DNA of 11,519 bases from an uncultured Clostridia bacterium. Its GTDB lineage: Bacteria; Bacillota; Clostridia; Oscillospirales; Acutalibacteraceae. The translations under genes were made by a program, and so were the position numbers. The stretch is taken from contig CALCBQ010000176.1 of NCBI GenBank assembly GCA_937897215.1, positions 1 to 11,519 of the forward strand, written 5' to 3'. The notes beneath the pieces were generated by a model. The model did not search any database, was not told the origin of the DNA, and was given only the letters and a program-made list of their open reading frames with translations. Positions 1 through 7,951 of the stretch are shown in pieces; position 1 is the first letter of the stretch; each line of letters begins with the position of its first letter.

Positions 1-54
1 AACCCCCTGCTCAATTAAAACTTCAGTTAAAATTTCTGAACCGTTGAGTTTCAT
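1..54 (-). CDS. ilvB: Acetolactate synthase large subunit, N-terminal fragment (cut by window edge)
   Basis: Only the first 18 codons are present, starting at the ATG at 54-52 and reading MKLNGSEILTEVLIEQGV. This resembles the start of biosynthetic acetolactate synthase large subunits (typically MKLxGxEIL, then an EQGV that precedes the FGYPGG segment of the thiamine-diphosphate fold). Such an enzyme condenses two pyruvates, or pyruvate and 2-oxobutyrate, in branched-chain amino acid synthesis. A GGAG at 64-67, nine bases before the ATG, supports the start. The gene has its own candidate promoter and lies beyond the ftsH terminator, so it is probably a separate unit. The fragment is short; another enzyme of the same thiamine-diphosphate family cannot be excluded. 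Confidence 0.65.
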   Translation of the reverse strand, partial: MKLNGSEILTEVLIEQGV

Positions 55-118
55 TCTCTTTCACTCCATGAATTTGCTATTTAGTGTAACGCTTTAATGC
101 GTGAAAATATTAATATAT

Positions 119-147
119 ATTCTATACTATTTTATAGAAAAAATCAA
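119..147 (-). promoter_or_regulatory. Candidate sigma-A promoter for the ilvB-like gene
   Basis: On the minus strand there is a TTGATT at 147-142, a 17-base spacer, and TAGAAT at 124-119. The spacing is ideal and each hexamer differs from consensus by one or two bases. Transcription would begin near 112 and leave a leader of about 58 bases, too short for a T-box. It lies just past the U-tract of the ftsH terminator, as expected for a new unit. The AT-rich context makes chance matches likely, so this is a moderate call. Confidence 0.5.
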
Positions 148-159
148 TCTATATTTAAC

Positions 160-193
160 AAAAAAAGCAACAGAAAAACACATCTGTTGCTTT
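160..193 (-). terminator. Rho-independent terminator after ftsH
   Basis: On the minus strand a 10-bp perfect stem (arms 193-184 and 173-164, core GCAACAG/CTGTTGC) encloses a 10-base loop and is followed by an uninterrupted run of seven T through position 160. It begins 16 bases after the ftsH stop codon. It is the only strong terminator on this strand and marks the probable end of the seven-gene operon. Confidence 0.9.
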
Positions 194-209
194 CTTAATT
201 TATGCAGTT

Positions 210-2186
210 TTACGCATTATCGCTATTTTCAGTATTTTCGTTGTTTTCTTCAGTAATTTCAACTGTTTCTTCAACTAATTTTTCTGCAATCTCAACAGTT
301 TCAGTTGTTTCTTCCTTGATTTCCTTTTCAGGCTCTGCAGGAAGTTCCCCTGTTGTCATAAGTGATTCAAACTGTTCTTTATCAATCTTTTCAAGTTTGA
401 TAAGCGCTTCAGAAACAATATGAAGTTGGTCAATGTGTTCAGAGAGAATTTTCTCTGCTCTCTTATAAGCATCGGTAATAATTCTTTCAACCTCTTCATC
501 AATAGCAGCGGCAACATTTTCAGAATAGTCTCTCATATGGTTATAATCTTTACCGATGAACACTTCTTCATTATCTGAGCCAAATGCAATCGGACCAAGT
601 TTTTCACTCATACCATACTTAGTAATCATATTTCTTGCAGTTTTAGTTGCACGCTGAATATCATTAGATGCACCGGTTGAAATATCGTTAAAGATAATCT
701 GCTCTGCTACACGACCACCAAGAAGAGACACTATGTCATCGAGCATTCTTGATTTAAGAATATGGTCATTGTCCTTTTCAGGTGTATAGAGAGTGAAACC
801 TGCTGCCATTCCGCGAGGAACAATAGAAATGTGTGTAACAGGATCTTGATTATCAAGATAATACGACGCAATTGCATGACCTGCTTCGTGATATGCAGTA
901 ATTTTCTTATCTTTGTCTGAAATTTTTCGTGATTTCTTTTCTGAACCCACAACAACTTTTAATGTTGCTTCTTCGATTTCATTCATTGTGATTGCCATAA
1001 GTTTGCGCTTTGCAGCAAGAAGTGCAGCTTCATTAAGAAGATTTTCAAGGTCTGCACCTGTAAAGCCAACAGTTGTTGCGGCAATCTGATGTAAGTCAAC
1101 ATCAGGTGCTAATGGTTTATTCTTCGCATGAACCTGTAAAATTTCTTCTCTACCCTTAACATCAGGATAGCCAACAGTAACCTGACGGTCAAATCGACCT
1201 GGACGAAGAAGTGCAGGGTCAAGAATATCAGGACGGTTTGTTGCAGCAAGTACGATTACGCCTTCATTTGCACCGAAACCGTCCATTTCAACAAGAAGCT
1301 GATTAAGAGTCTGCTCTCTTTCATCGTGTCCGCCACCCATACCGGCACCTCTATGACGACCTACTGCATCAATTTCGTCGATAAAGATAATTGATGGTTG
1401 ATTTTTCTTTGCTTCCTGGAACAAATCGCGCACACGAGAAGCACCAACACCTACATACATTTCAACAAAATCAGAACCTGAAATTGAGAAAAATGGAGCG
1501 TTTGCCTCGCCTGCTACCGCACGGGCAAGAAGTGTTTTACCTGTACCTGGAGGGCCTACAAGAAGTACACCTTTAGGAATTCTTGCACCAAGATTTGAGA
1601 ATTCGGTAGGATTCTTTAAGAATTCAACAATTTCTGTAAGTTCTTCTTTTTCTTCATCGGCACCTGCAACATCTTTGAATGTTACTTTTCGTTTTTCATC
1701 ATCAGCACGCTTTACTCTTGCTTTACCGAAATTCATTGCACGATTATTCTCACTTGTAATTGAACTGTTCATCTTTTTAAACATAAGAACCATTACAACC
1801 ACAAGTCCTAACGTAAGCAAGAGTGATGGAAGCATTGTTACAATCCATGAACCGGATGTACCTGCTTTATAGTCAAACTCAATAGGTTTATCAGGGTTTT
1901 TCTTATTATATTCTCTTAAACTTTCGTGAACATCGTTAACAAAAAGATTTACATTAGGAACTGTATATTTATAGGTCTTGTCGTCGTCTTTAAGTTTGAA
2001 TGTCATAGCACCGCTATTCATATTCAAATCAGCTTCAACAACCTGTTCTTCATCAAAATATTGAAGAATTTCATAGTATTGCAATTCCTTTTGTTGTTCT
2101 TTACCCATATACACAGTGATTACACCGATAAACAAAGCGGGAATCAGAATATATGGGATTATAGCTTTCCAGTTGATTTTTTTCAA
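210..2186 (-). CDS. ftsH: ATP-dependent zinc metalloprotease FtsH
   Basis: This 658-residue protein is a membrane-anchored hexameric AAA+ protease that extracts and degrades membrane and short-lived cytosolic proteins. Order of domains: membrane helix at about 8-27, a short extracytoplasmic domain, a second helix at about 113-136, then the AAA+ module with Walker A GPPGTGKT (211-218), pore motif MYVGVG (243-248), Walker B IIFIDEID (266-273) and second region of homology with arginine fingers R328 and R331. The peptidase has HEAGH (433-437) and the third zinc ligand D509. All catalytic residues are present. The pore aromatic is Tyr rather than the more usual Phe. Residues from about 615 onward form an acidic, Glu/Thr-rich tail. 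The start is a TTG at 2186-2184 with AGGAG at 2198-2202, eleven bases away; no in-frame ATG fits. It is the last gene of the operon, 24 bases after hpt. Confidence 0.97.
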   Translation of the reverse strand: MKKINWKAIIPYILIPALFIGVITVYMGKEQQKELQYYEILQYFDEEQVVEADLNMNSGAMTFKLKDDDKTYKYTVPNVNLFVNDVHESLREYNKKNPDKPIEFDYKAGTSGSWIVTMLPSLLLTLGLVVVMVLMFKKMNSSITSENNRAMNFGKARVKRADDEKRKVTFKDVAGADEEKEELTEIVEFLKNPTEFSNLGARIPKGVLLVGPPGTGKTLLARAVAGEANAPFFSISGSDFVEMYVGVGASRVRDLFQEAKKNQPSIIFIDEIDAVGRHRGAGMGGGHDEREQTLNQLLVEMDGFGANEGVIVLAATNRPDILDPALLRPGRFDRQVTVGYPDVKGREEILQVHAKNKPLAPDVDLHQIAATTVGFTGADLENLLNEAALLAAKRKLMAITMNEIEEATLKVVVGSEKKSRKISDKDKKITAYHEAGHAIASYYLDNQDPVTHISIVPRGMAAGFTLYTPEKDNDHILKSRMLDDIVSLLGGRVAEQIIFNDISTGASNDIQRATKTARNMITKYGMSEKLGPIAFGSDNEEVFIGKDYNHMRDYSENVAAAIDEEVERIITDAYKRAEKILSEHIDQLHIVSEALIKLEKIDKEQFESLMTTGELPAEPEKEIKEETTETVEIAEKLVEETVEITEENNENTENSDNA

Positions 2187-2197
2187 TGTATTTTACA

Positions 2198-2202
2198 CTC
2201 CT
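2198..2202 (-). promoter_or_regulatory. Ribosome binding site deciding the TTG start of ftsH
   Basis: The minus strand reads AGGAG here, eleven bases before the TTG at 2186-2184. The spacing is longer than usual, and with the TTG codon it suggests a tempered initiation rate for the last operon gene. It sits in the 24-base gap after the hpt stop (2211-2213). Confidence 0.75.
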
Positions 2203-2210
2203 GTGATTTA

Positions 2211-2753
2211 TTACTTTTCGTAAACTGCAGGCTTTAACGCACCTACAAATGGTAAGTTTCTGTATTTTTCATCATAATCAAGTCCGTAACCAACAACAAA
2301 AGCGTCAGGAATTTGTGCACCTGCATAATCAGCTTTAATTGGTGCTTTTCTTCTTTCGGGCTTGTCAAGTAATGTACATATTTTAATACTATTAGGATTT
2401 CTTGCAGAAAGAACTTTCATAAGATAATCGAGAGTTACACCACTATCAAGAATATCCTCAACGATAAGCAAATCCGCACCTTCAACAACATCGGTATCGA
2501 GGTCTTTTATAATTTTAACAACACCTGATGTTTTTGTGCCTGAGCCATAACTTGAAACAGACATAAAGTCAATTATGCAAGGGATTTTAATGGCTCTCAT
2601 CAAGTCTGCCATAAAAATTACTGAACCTTTAAGCACACTTACAAGCACTAACTTTTTGTCTTTATAATCTTCACTGATTTGATTGCCAAGACGAGTTACA
2701 ATGTTTTGAAGTTCTTCTTCAGATAAGAGTACTTTTTCAATATCGTTTAACAT
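2211..2753 (-). CDS. hpt: Hypoxanthine phosphoribosyltransferase
   Basis: The product is 180 residues and salvages hypoxanthine (and usually guanine) to IMP/GMP using PRPP in the cytosol. Visible motifs are the LKGS turn (41-44) that contacts pyrophosphate, the flexible loop SSYGSGTKTSG (67-77), the PRPP-binding signature LLIVEDILDSGVTL (95-108) with acidic pair E99-D100, and the C-terminal base-binding segment around FVVGYGLDYDEKYRNLP (152-168). Length matches the family. I place the start at the ATG at 2753-2751 because a GGGGG run at 2763-2767 is nine bases upstream; the in-frame ATG at 2774 would add seven residues but has no ribosome binding site and lies inside tilS. The gene starts four bases after the tilS stop, in the tilS-hpt-ftsH order known from Bacillus. 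Confidence 0.95.
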   Translation of the reverse strand: MLNDIEKVLLSEEELQNIVTRLGNQISEDYKDKKLVLVSVLKGSVIFMADLMRAIKIPCIIDFMSVSSYGSGTKTSGVVKIIKDLDTDVVEGADLLIVEDILDSGVTLDYLMKVLSARNPNSIKICTLLDKPERRKAPIKADYAGAQIPDAFVVGYGLDYDEKYRNLPFVGALKPAVYEK

Positions 2754-2757
2754 TTTA

Positions 2758-4095
2758 TTATTCCCCCAACTCATAAATCATAATACTTTTATTAGTGTTT
2801 TTATCAATTTTACAACGGTCCGCAACACCGAAATACTGAGTCCAGATTATTCCGTTATCATCAGTAATAATAAGCATTTTTGAACGGTCATAAGCCGAAA
2901 TTTTGTATTCATTAAATAGTTTTTTAAGTTTTTTGTTAACTCTACTCATCGGGCAATAATAGTCTCCGTCAATTCTGTTACGAATCGTCAGATTACCACA
3001 AATTTTATCACAATCAATAGAATCTTTCATTTCAAATTTATTAAGATTTTGTAAATCTTCTTTGAACAAGTGTTTTATTGATAACACGCCTAAAGGAGTT
3101 TTCACTTTATCTGCATTGTTCATAATCTTAATTTCAAAATGCTCAATTTCTTCAATTTCGCCAAATCTTAAAAAAATACGGTCTGAATCAGCGGTAATAT
3201 TACCACCAAGGTTTGCTTTGCCGCCATTCGCAACAATATATGCCACTGCATCAATATATTTTTTTGTTATATCAGGGACTCCCTGTTCTTTGAGAATTAA
3301 TGAAATTACTTGATTTTTAACAGCTTTGTGGCAATTTTGGATTTTTTTACAATCATAAATTTCATCTTCAGTATTCCGTGCATTTTCAAGAATTTCGTTT
3401 GCACTTTGCACTACATAATCATTTGCAAGTTTTACTGAATCAACACAATTTGAGAACGCTTTGTCAAAAGACGGATTGAGTGAGAACAACTGTGGAATTA
3501 CATTATGACGGATTTTATTTCGTGTATAATCATCACAAAGATTTGTACTGTCAGTTACAAAATCAAGAGAGTTCGCCTTTAAATACTCCTCAATTTCGTT
3601 TCTTGTACAATCAAGAAGTGGTCTGATGTACTTCTCACGAACATAAGGAATTCCACACAATCCTTTAATTGATGTGCCACGAGTCATATTAAAAATCACG
3701 GTTTCCATATTATCATTAAGATTATGGGCAGTTGCAATTTTTGTGCAATCCGCTTGTGAGAAGAAATCATATCTGATTCTTCTTGCACATTCTTCAATAC
3801 TTTCGCCTGTTTTCTGGGCTTCGGCGGGAACATCGGCATAAAAGCACACAAGCTCAACGCCAAGTTTTTCACAAAGATTTTTTGAAAAATTCAAATCTCT
3901 GTCAGCCTCATCTCCGCGGATTCCGTGATGAATATGTATTCCTTTGATACTTTCAATACCAAGTGCATCTTTATTGCTTACAAGAATATGCAAAAGTGCA
4001 ACAGAATCGGCACCACCTGAAAGACCTACTCCAACAGCATCGCCTTTTGAAATCATACAATGTTCTGTTATTGTTTTAATAACTTTACTCGTCAT
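2758..4095 (-). CDS. tilS: tRNA(Ile)-lysidine synthase
   Basis: This 445-residue N-type ATP pyrophosphatase joins lysine to C34 of the CAU-anticodon tRNA-Ile, changing its identity from Met to Ile and its codon from AUG to AUA. The PP-loop SGGADS is at 26-31. Other family signatures are IHHGIRGDEADRD (55-67), AHNLNDNMETVIFNMTRG (123-140) and DSTNLCDDYTRNKIRHNVIP (182-201). The C-terminal substrate-binding domain carries RNRIDGDYY (372-380) and a lysine-rich KKLKKLF stretch (388-394). The length is normal. I choose the ATG at 4095-4093 because AGGA at 4102-4105 is six bases upstream; a TTG at 4110 would add five residues without support. The start overlaps the end of dnaB by 11 bases, so translation is probably coupled. 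An essential enzyme wherever AUA is read by this tRNA. Confidence 0.95.
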   Translation of the reverse strand: MTSKVIKTITEHCMISKGDAVGVGLSGGADSVALLHILVSNKDALGIESIKGIHIHHGIRGDEADRDLNFSKNLCEKLGVELVCFYADVPAEAQKTGESIEECARRIRYDFFSQADCTKIATAHNLNDNMETVIFNMTRGTSIKGLCGIPYVREKYIRPLLDCTRNEIEEYLKANSLDFVTDSTNLCDDYTRNKIRHNVIPQLFSLNPSFDKAFSNCVDSVKLANDYVVQSANEILENARNTEDEIYDCKKIQNCHKAVKNQVISLILKEQGVPDITKKYIDAVAYIVANGGKANLGGNITADSDRIFLRFGEIEEIEHFEIKIMNNADKVKTPLGVLSIKHLFKEDLQNLNKFEMKDSIDCDKICGNLTIRNRIDGDYYCPMSRVNKKLKKLFNEYKISAYDRSKMLIITDDNGIIWTQYFGVADRCKIDKNTNKSIMIYELGE

Positions 4096-5470
4096 ATTTA
4101 ATCCTTTCAAGTGTTGAGAACATTGTGAATTCAGGGTTCCAAGCTACCTTAACGGTTTCTGTTGAGCCGTGTCTGTTTTTACCTACAATAAGTTCAGCAA
4201 CATTGGCTGTTTCACTTACGGTATCGTCGCCTTCATCACTATCATGTTTATAGTAATCTTCACGATGAAGCATAATAACAATGTCTGCGTCTTGCTCGAT
4301 AGTACCTGATTCACGAAGGTCTGTCATTTGTGGACGATGGTCGCTTGCATTCTTTGCAACGCCACGGGACAACTGTGAACAAGCAACGACCGGAATATTA
4401 AGGTCTTTCGCCATCATTTTAAGACTGCGGGTAATTTCTGCAACTTCTTGAACACGATTATCGCTGCGCTTTGTACCTGACATAAGCTGAAGATAGTCAA
4501 TTACAATACAATCAACATCTTTCATTCGCATTGCTCGAGCTTTCATTTCAGGAACATTGATATTTGATGTATCATCAAAATAAAGTTCACAGTTTGCAAG
4601 ATTCTGGAGAGCAAGTCCTAAACGCTCCCAGTCTGCCTGATTAACTTCGCCTGTTCTGAGTTTATTACTTACAATTCTTGCTTCAGTTGAAATAATACGC
4701 TGAGCCAACTGGTCTTTTGGCATTTCAAGTGAGAAGAACAAAACTTTTCTGCCTTTCATTGCAATATTTCTTGCAACATTCAGTGCAAAACTTGTTTTAC
4801 CCATAGCAGGACGAGCACCGACAACAATAAAGTCAGAGCGGTGGAATCCCCCACCCAAAACCTTATCAAGATACGAAAAGCCAGTTGGAATACCAATATA
4901 CTGTTCTTTTTGTTGTGGGTCGGCGCTTGCAAGTTTCTTAAGGCGCTCAAAAACATCTGATACGATAATATCGCTTACCTTTGAAGGTCCTGAAGTATTC
5001 TTGCCGCGACGGATTTCATAGATTTTCTGTTCCGCCATATCAAGAAGTTTATCAGGAGATTCTGCCTCATCGCTAGTCTTATCAAGAATTTCACGAGCGG
5101 TCAATATTAATGTTCGAAGATAATATTTCTCAATAATAATTTTTATGTATGATTCAACATTTTTTGTTGATGGCACTGCTTCGGCAAGTTTCATAAGATA
5201 TGCTTTACCGCCGATATCATCATAAACTTTGTCTTTCTTTAACTGTTCAAGGACAACTAAAGGGTCAATGCGGTTACCCATTGTATCAATGTTAAGAATT
5301 GCAGTATAAATCGCCTTATGTTGTGGAAGATAGATATGGTCAATTTTAAGCATATCTGCAACGATATGAAGGCATTCAGGGTCTTTAAGAATTGCACCCA
5401 AAACCGCTTGTTCAGCATCAATACTATGTGGTAAATTCACACCATCAATTACTGAATAATTAGTTTCCAT
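4085..5470 (-). CDS. dnaB: Replicative DNA helicase DnaB (DnaC in Bacillus naming)
   Basis: At 461 residues this is a full-length hexameric 5'-3' helicase that unwinds the fork and recruits primase. The N-terminal primase-interacting domain opens with LPHSIDAEQAVLGAIL (13-28). After a linker (about 155-185) comes the RecA-like motor: Walker A GARPAMGKT (218-226), Walker B CIVIDYLQL (321-329), the SQLSRGV segment (366-372), the DLRESGTIEQDAD segment (384-396) and the arginine-finger motif GKNRHG (430-435). No intein interrupts the motor, although DnaB is a common intein host. The ATG at 5470-5468 has AGGGG at 5479-5483, partly beyond the rplI stop, with eight bases of spacing. The gap to rplI is three bases and the 3' end overlaps tilS, so it sits in the middle of a coupled chain. 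Confidence 0.97.
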   Translation of the reverse strand: METNYSVIDGVNLPHSIDAEQAVLGAILKDPECLHIVADMLKIDHIYLPQHKAIYTAILNIDTMGNRIDPLVVLEQLKKDKVYDDIGGKAYLMKLAEAVPSTKNVESYIKIIIEKYYLRTLILTAREILDKTSDEAESPDKLLDMAEQKIYEIRRGKNTSGPSKVSDIIVSDVFERLKKLASADPQQKEQYIGIPTGFSYLDKVLGGGFHRSDFIVVGARPAMGKTSFALNVARNIAMKGRKVLFFSLEMPKDQLAQRIISTEARIVSNKLRTGEVNQADWERLGLALQNLANCELYFDDTSNINVPEMKARAMRMKDVDCIVIDYLQLMSGTKRSDNRVQEVAEITRSLKMMAKDLNIPVVACSQLSRGVAKNASDHRPQMTDLRESGTIEQDADIVIMLHREDYYKHDSDEGDDTVSETANVAELIVGKNRHGSTETVKVAWNPEFTMFSTLERIKYDE

Positions 5471-5473
5471 TTT

Positions 5474-5914
5474 TTATTCCCCTACCATTACGGTCATTTC
5501 TGCTGCGATATTTGTATAGAGTTTAACTTCAATTTTATATGAGCCGAAGTTTTTGATATCGTCCATTGTGATTTTTCTTTTGTCAACTTTAACGCCATAC
5601 TGTTTTGTGATTTCTGCGGCAACTTCTTTTGAGGTTACTGAGCCAAAAAGTTTACCGTTATTACCTGCTTTTGCAGTAATTTTTACAACCTTGCCTTGAA
5701 GTTTTGTTTTTGACTCGTTTGCAGCGGCAATTTCAACATCAATTTTATGTTGATTTGACTGTTCACGGTTGCGAAGTTCTGTTAAACTCTGCGCATTTGC
5801 TTCTACTGCAAGTCCTTTTGGAAAAAGAAAATTACGAGCATAACCGTCTGATGCCTTTACTTTTTCCCCTTTTTTACCTAATCCTTTAACATCTACTTTC
5901 AAAATAACATCCAT
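5474..5914 (-). CDS. rplI: Large-subunit ribosomal protein L9 (bL9)
   Basis: This is a 146-residue protein of the 50S subunit near the L1 stalk, which helps keep the reading frame on crowded mRNAs. The N-terminal RNA-binding lobe reads VDVKGLGKKGEKVKASDGYARNFLFPKGLA (7-36), the highly conserved part of the family. A long lysine- and glutamine-rich connecting helix (about 40-75) follows, then a C-terminal lobe with GKLFGSVTSKEVA (87-99). Length is normal for bL9 (about 148). The ATG at 5914-5912 has AGAGG at 5924-5928, nine bases away. It lies between gdpP (20-base gap) and dnaB (3-base gap), the order gdpP-rplI-dnaB seen across Firmicutes. Confidence 0.97.
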   Translation of the reverse strand: MDVILKVDVKGLGKKGEKVKASDGYARNFLFPKGLAVEANAQSLTELRNREQSNQHKIDVEIAAANESKTKLQGKVVKITAKAGNNGKLFGSVTSKEVAAEITKQYGVKVDKRKITMDDIKNFGSYKIEVKLYTNIAAEMTVMVGE

Positions 5915-5934
5915 TATATATAACCTCTTTTCGC

Positions 5935-7926
5935 TTAATTTTCATTATTAATTGCATTCTTAAGTAATGCAAGTGCATTATCAAATGTTTCGTCGGTAAG
6001 TTGAGCCGCCGCCATAGTATGATGACCGCCACCACCTAATTTTTCCATTATAATCTGCACGTTTATCTCCCCATAAGAACGGGCAGAAATATTTATAACA
6101 TTTTCTGTTCTGAATAATACAAATGACGCTCTCACACCATCAATATTGAGAAGTTCATCCGCAGCCTGACTTGCAACAATACGAATATCATCAGTCTGAA
6201 AGTCAACTACGCCGATTGCACATTCGTTATATATAGCTGCAGATTTTACAACTTCACTTTTTGCTTTTTGTGTCTGCATACTGTTTGCAAACAACTGTTT
6301 TACTGCTACTGTATCTGCGCCCAAAGAGCGAAGATAAGCTGCCGCTTCAAATGTTCTTACACCTGTTTTCATAACAAAATTCTTTGTATCAAGTGTAATA
6401 CCCGACATAAGTGCTTCTGCACAAACCTGAGGTACTTTCACATCAAACGGTACATACTGAATAAGCTCTGTTACCATTTCTGATGCAGAAGATGCGTATG
6501 GCTCGTGGTAGAATATGACCGCTTTACTAATATGGTCAACGGTTTTTCTGTGATGGTCAATTACTATTACTTTCTGCACTAAATCAAATAATTCAGGATA
6601 TTCAAGGAAACTCTTTCTATGAGTATCTACAATCACAAGCAAAGTGCCTTCGTTAAGAAATGACTCAACTTCACTAGGCTCAATAATAAGATTAGCCATT
6701 CCGTTTGTTTCAAGGTGTTTTGCAAGTGGCATTGCAAGAGTTGTTTTTGTATTCATTACAATTTTTGCATCCTTATTGAGTGCTTTGCAAATCATTGCTA
6801 CACCAACTGATGAACCAAGTGCATCAAGGTCTGCAAAACGGTGCCCCATAACAAGAACATTGTTACAAGATGAGATACTGTCGCTTATAGCAGAAGCTAC
6901 CATTCGTGTTCTTACTTTTGTACGCTTTTCAATACCCTTTGCAACACCACCGAAGAATTCATAATCATTCTTATCGGTTTTAATTGCAACCTGGTCGCCA
7001 CCTCTGCCCATCGCCATATCAAGAGACTGACGTGCAATTTTTTCGCATTCCGGAAGCGTTTCGCCTGTACCCACACCAATAGAAACGGTAAGTCCCGATA
7101 CTTTTTCATTATATGTATAAGAACGTACCATTGAAAGAAGAGAAAACTTATCTTCTTTCATTTTTATAAGATTTTCATTATCTGAAATAACTATAAATCG
7201 ACTACTATTTACTTTACGATAAATACAACTGTAATTTTCAAGCCAATTCTCAACTAACTGTTCAACTTCACTTAAGATATCGGATTGTTGACTTTCTCGC
7301 AAGTCGCCCAAAGCATCTTCAACACTATCAATGTTAATAAGCATAAACACAGGGCGAGTATTTTCATATTTGACTTTTATATTCTTAAGGTCTGTATCTT
7401 CAACAAAATATAAAATATATGCAGTCTCTTCTTTATAATCGATAGTTGATGAAAATGCCGTATATTTTTTATCATTAAACGAGCATTCTATACTGCGATT
7501 TTCACGAACAATCTCTACACCTTGCTCTGATGTAAACTGTTTTACATCAACATTCTCAAAGTCATAATCACTTAAAAATGCCTTACTGAACAACTGATTG
7601 TACCAGAGTATTTTATCGGTATTATCAAAAATAACAACAGGCAATGGAAAAAACTGAAGTTCGCCGTATTTTTCATCTGCTGAAAGTTTTTTATTCAGTT
7701 CAGAAACTGCTAATTCAAGTTTTTTTGCACTAATATTGTTGATTACAATACCAACAATGCTAAATATGATTATCATTAAAAAACCTGCAAAAGCGAAATA
7801 CACATTATAAAAGAGCATAACAATACAAAGAAGCAAACAAACAACAATTGAAGGAATTGTTATCGGATAAACTTCTGCAATCTTTTTAATGCGATTCATA
7901 ACATCAATGTTTTGTGGTTTTTTCAT
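5935..7926 (-). CDS. gdpP: Membrane-bound cyclic-di-AMP phosphodiesterase GdpP
   Basis: This 663-residue protein has the full GdpP/YybT architecture and should hydrolyse c-di-AMP to pApA on the cytoplasmic side of the membrane, setting levels of a messenger that controls potassium and osmotic balance and wall stress. Two membrane helices lie at about 22-40 and 43-63. A PAS-like domain follows (about 88-180), then a degenerate GGDEF domain (about 190-318) in which the GGDEF signature is replaced by SSRF at 242-244 and neighbours. The DHH domain starts near 355: GHRFADLDALG (361-371) with H362, D366 and D368, then D434, DHH (457-459) and D513. The DHHA1 domain ends with GGGGHHTMAAAQ (631-642). 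All metal ligands are intact. The ATG at 7926-7924 has AGGTG at 7932-7936. It is the second gene, 25 bases after the RNase J gene. Confidence 0.95.
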   Translation of the reverse strand: MKKPQNIDVMNRIKKIAEVYPITIPSIVVCLLLCIVMLFYNVYFAFAGFLMIIIFSIVGIVINNISAKKLELAVSELNKKLSADEKYGELQFFPLPVVIFDNTDKILWYNQLFSKAFLSDYDFENVDVKQFTSEQGVEIVRENRSIECSFNDKKYTAFSSTIDYKEETAYILYFVEDTDLKNIKVKYENTRPVFMLINIDSVEDALGDLRESQQSDILSEVEQLVENWLENYSCIYRKVNSSRFIVISDNENLIKMKEDKFSLLSMVRSYTYNEKVSGLTVSIGVGTGETLPECEKIARQSLDMAMGRGGDQVAIKTDKNDYEFFGGVAKGIEKRTKVRTRMVASAISDSISSCNNVLVMGHRFADLDALGSSVGVAMICKALNKDAKIVMNTKTTLAMPLAKHLETNGMANLIIEPSEVESFLNEGTLLVIVDTHRKSFLEYPELFDLVQKVIVIDHHRKTVDHISKAVIFYHEPYASSASEMVTELIQYVPFDVKVPQVCAEALMSGITLDTKNFVMKTGVRTFEAAAYLRSLGADTVAVKQLFANSMQTQKAKSEVVKSAAIYNECAIGVVDFQTDDIRIVASQAADELLNIDGVRASFVLFRTENVINISARSYGEINVQIIMEKLGGGGHHTMAAAQLTDETFDNALALLKNAINNEN

Positions 7927-7951
7927 AATAACACCTTTTAAGATAAAATGG

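Noticed and set aside
1926..2237. A 103-codon plus-strand open frame across the ftsH start and hpt end
   Set aside because: Antisense to the ftsH 5' end; AT-rich mirror of lysine and glutamate codons, no start signal.
4085..5470. Possible intein in dnaB
   Set aside because: The helicase motifs are contiguous and the protein is of normal length (461 residues), so no insertion is present.
6644..6964. A 106-codon plus-strand open frame inside gdpP
   Set aside because: It lies opposite the conserved DHH domain coding sequence, without an independent ribosome binding site or family resemblance.
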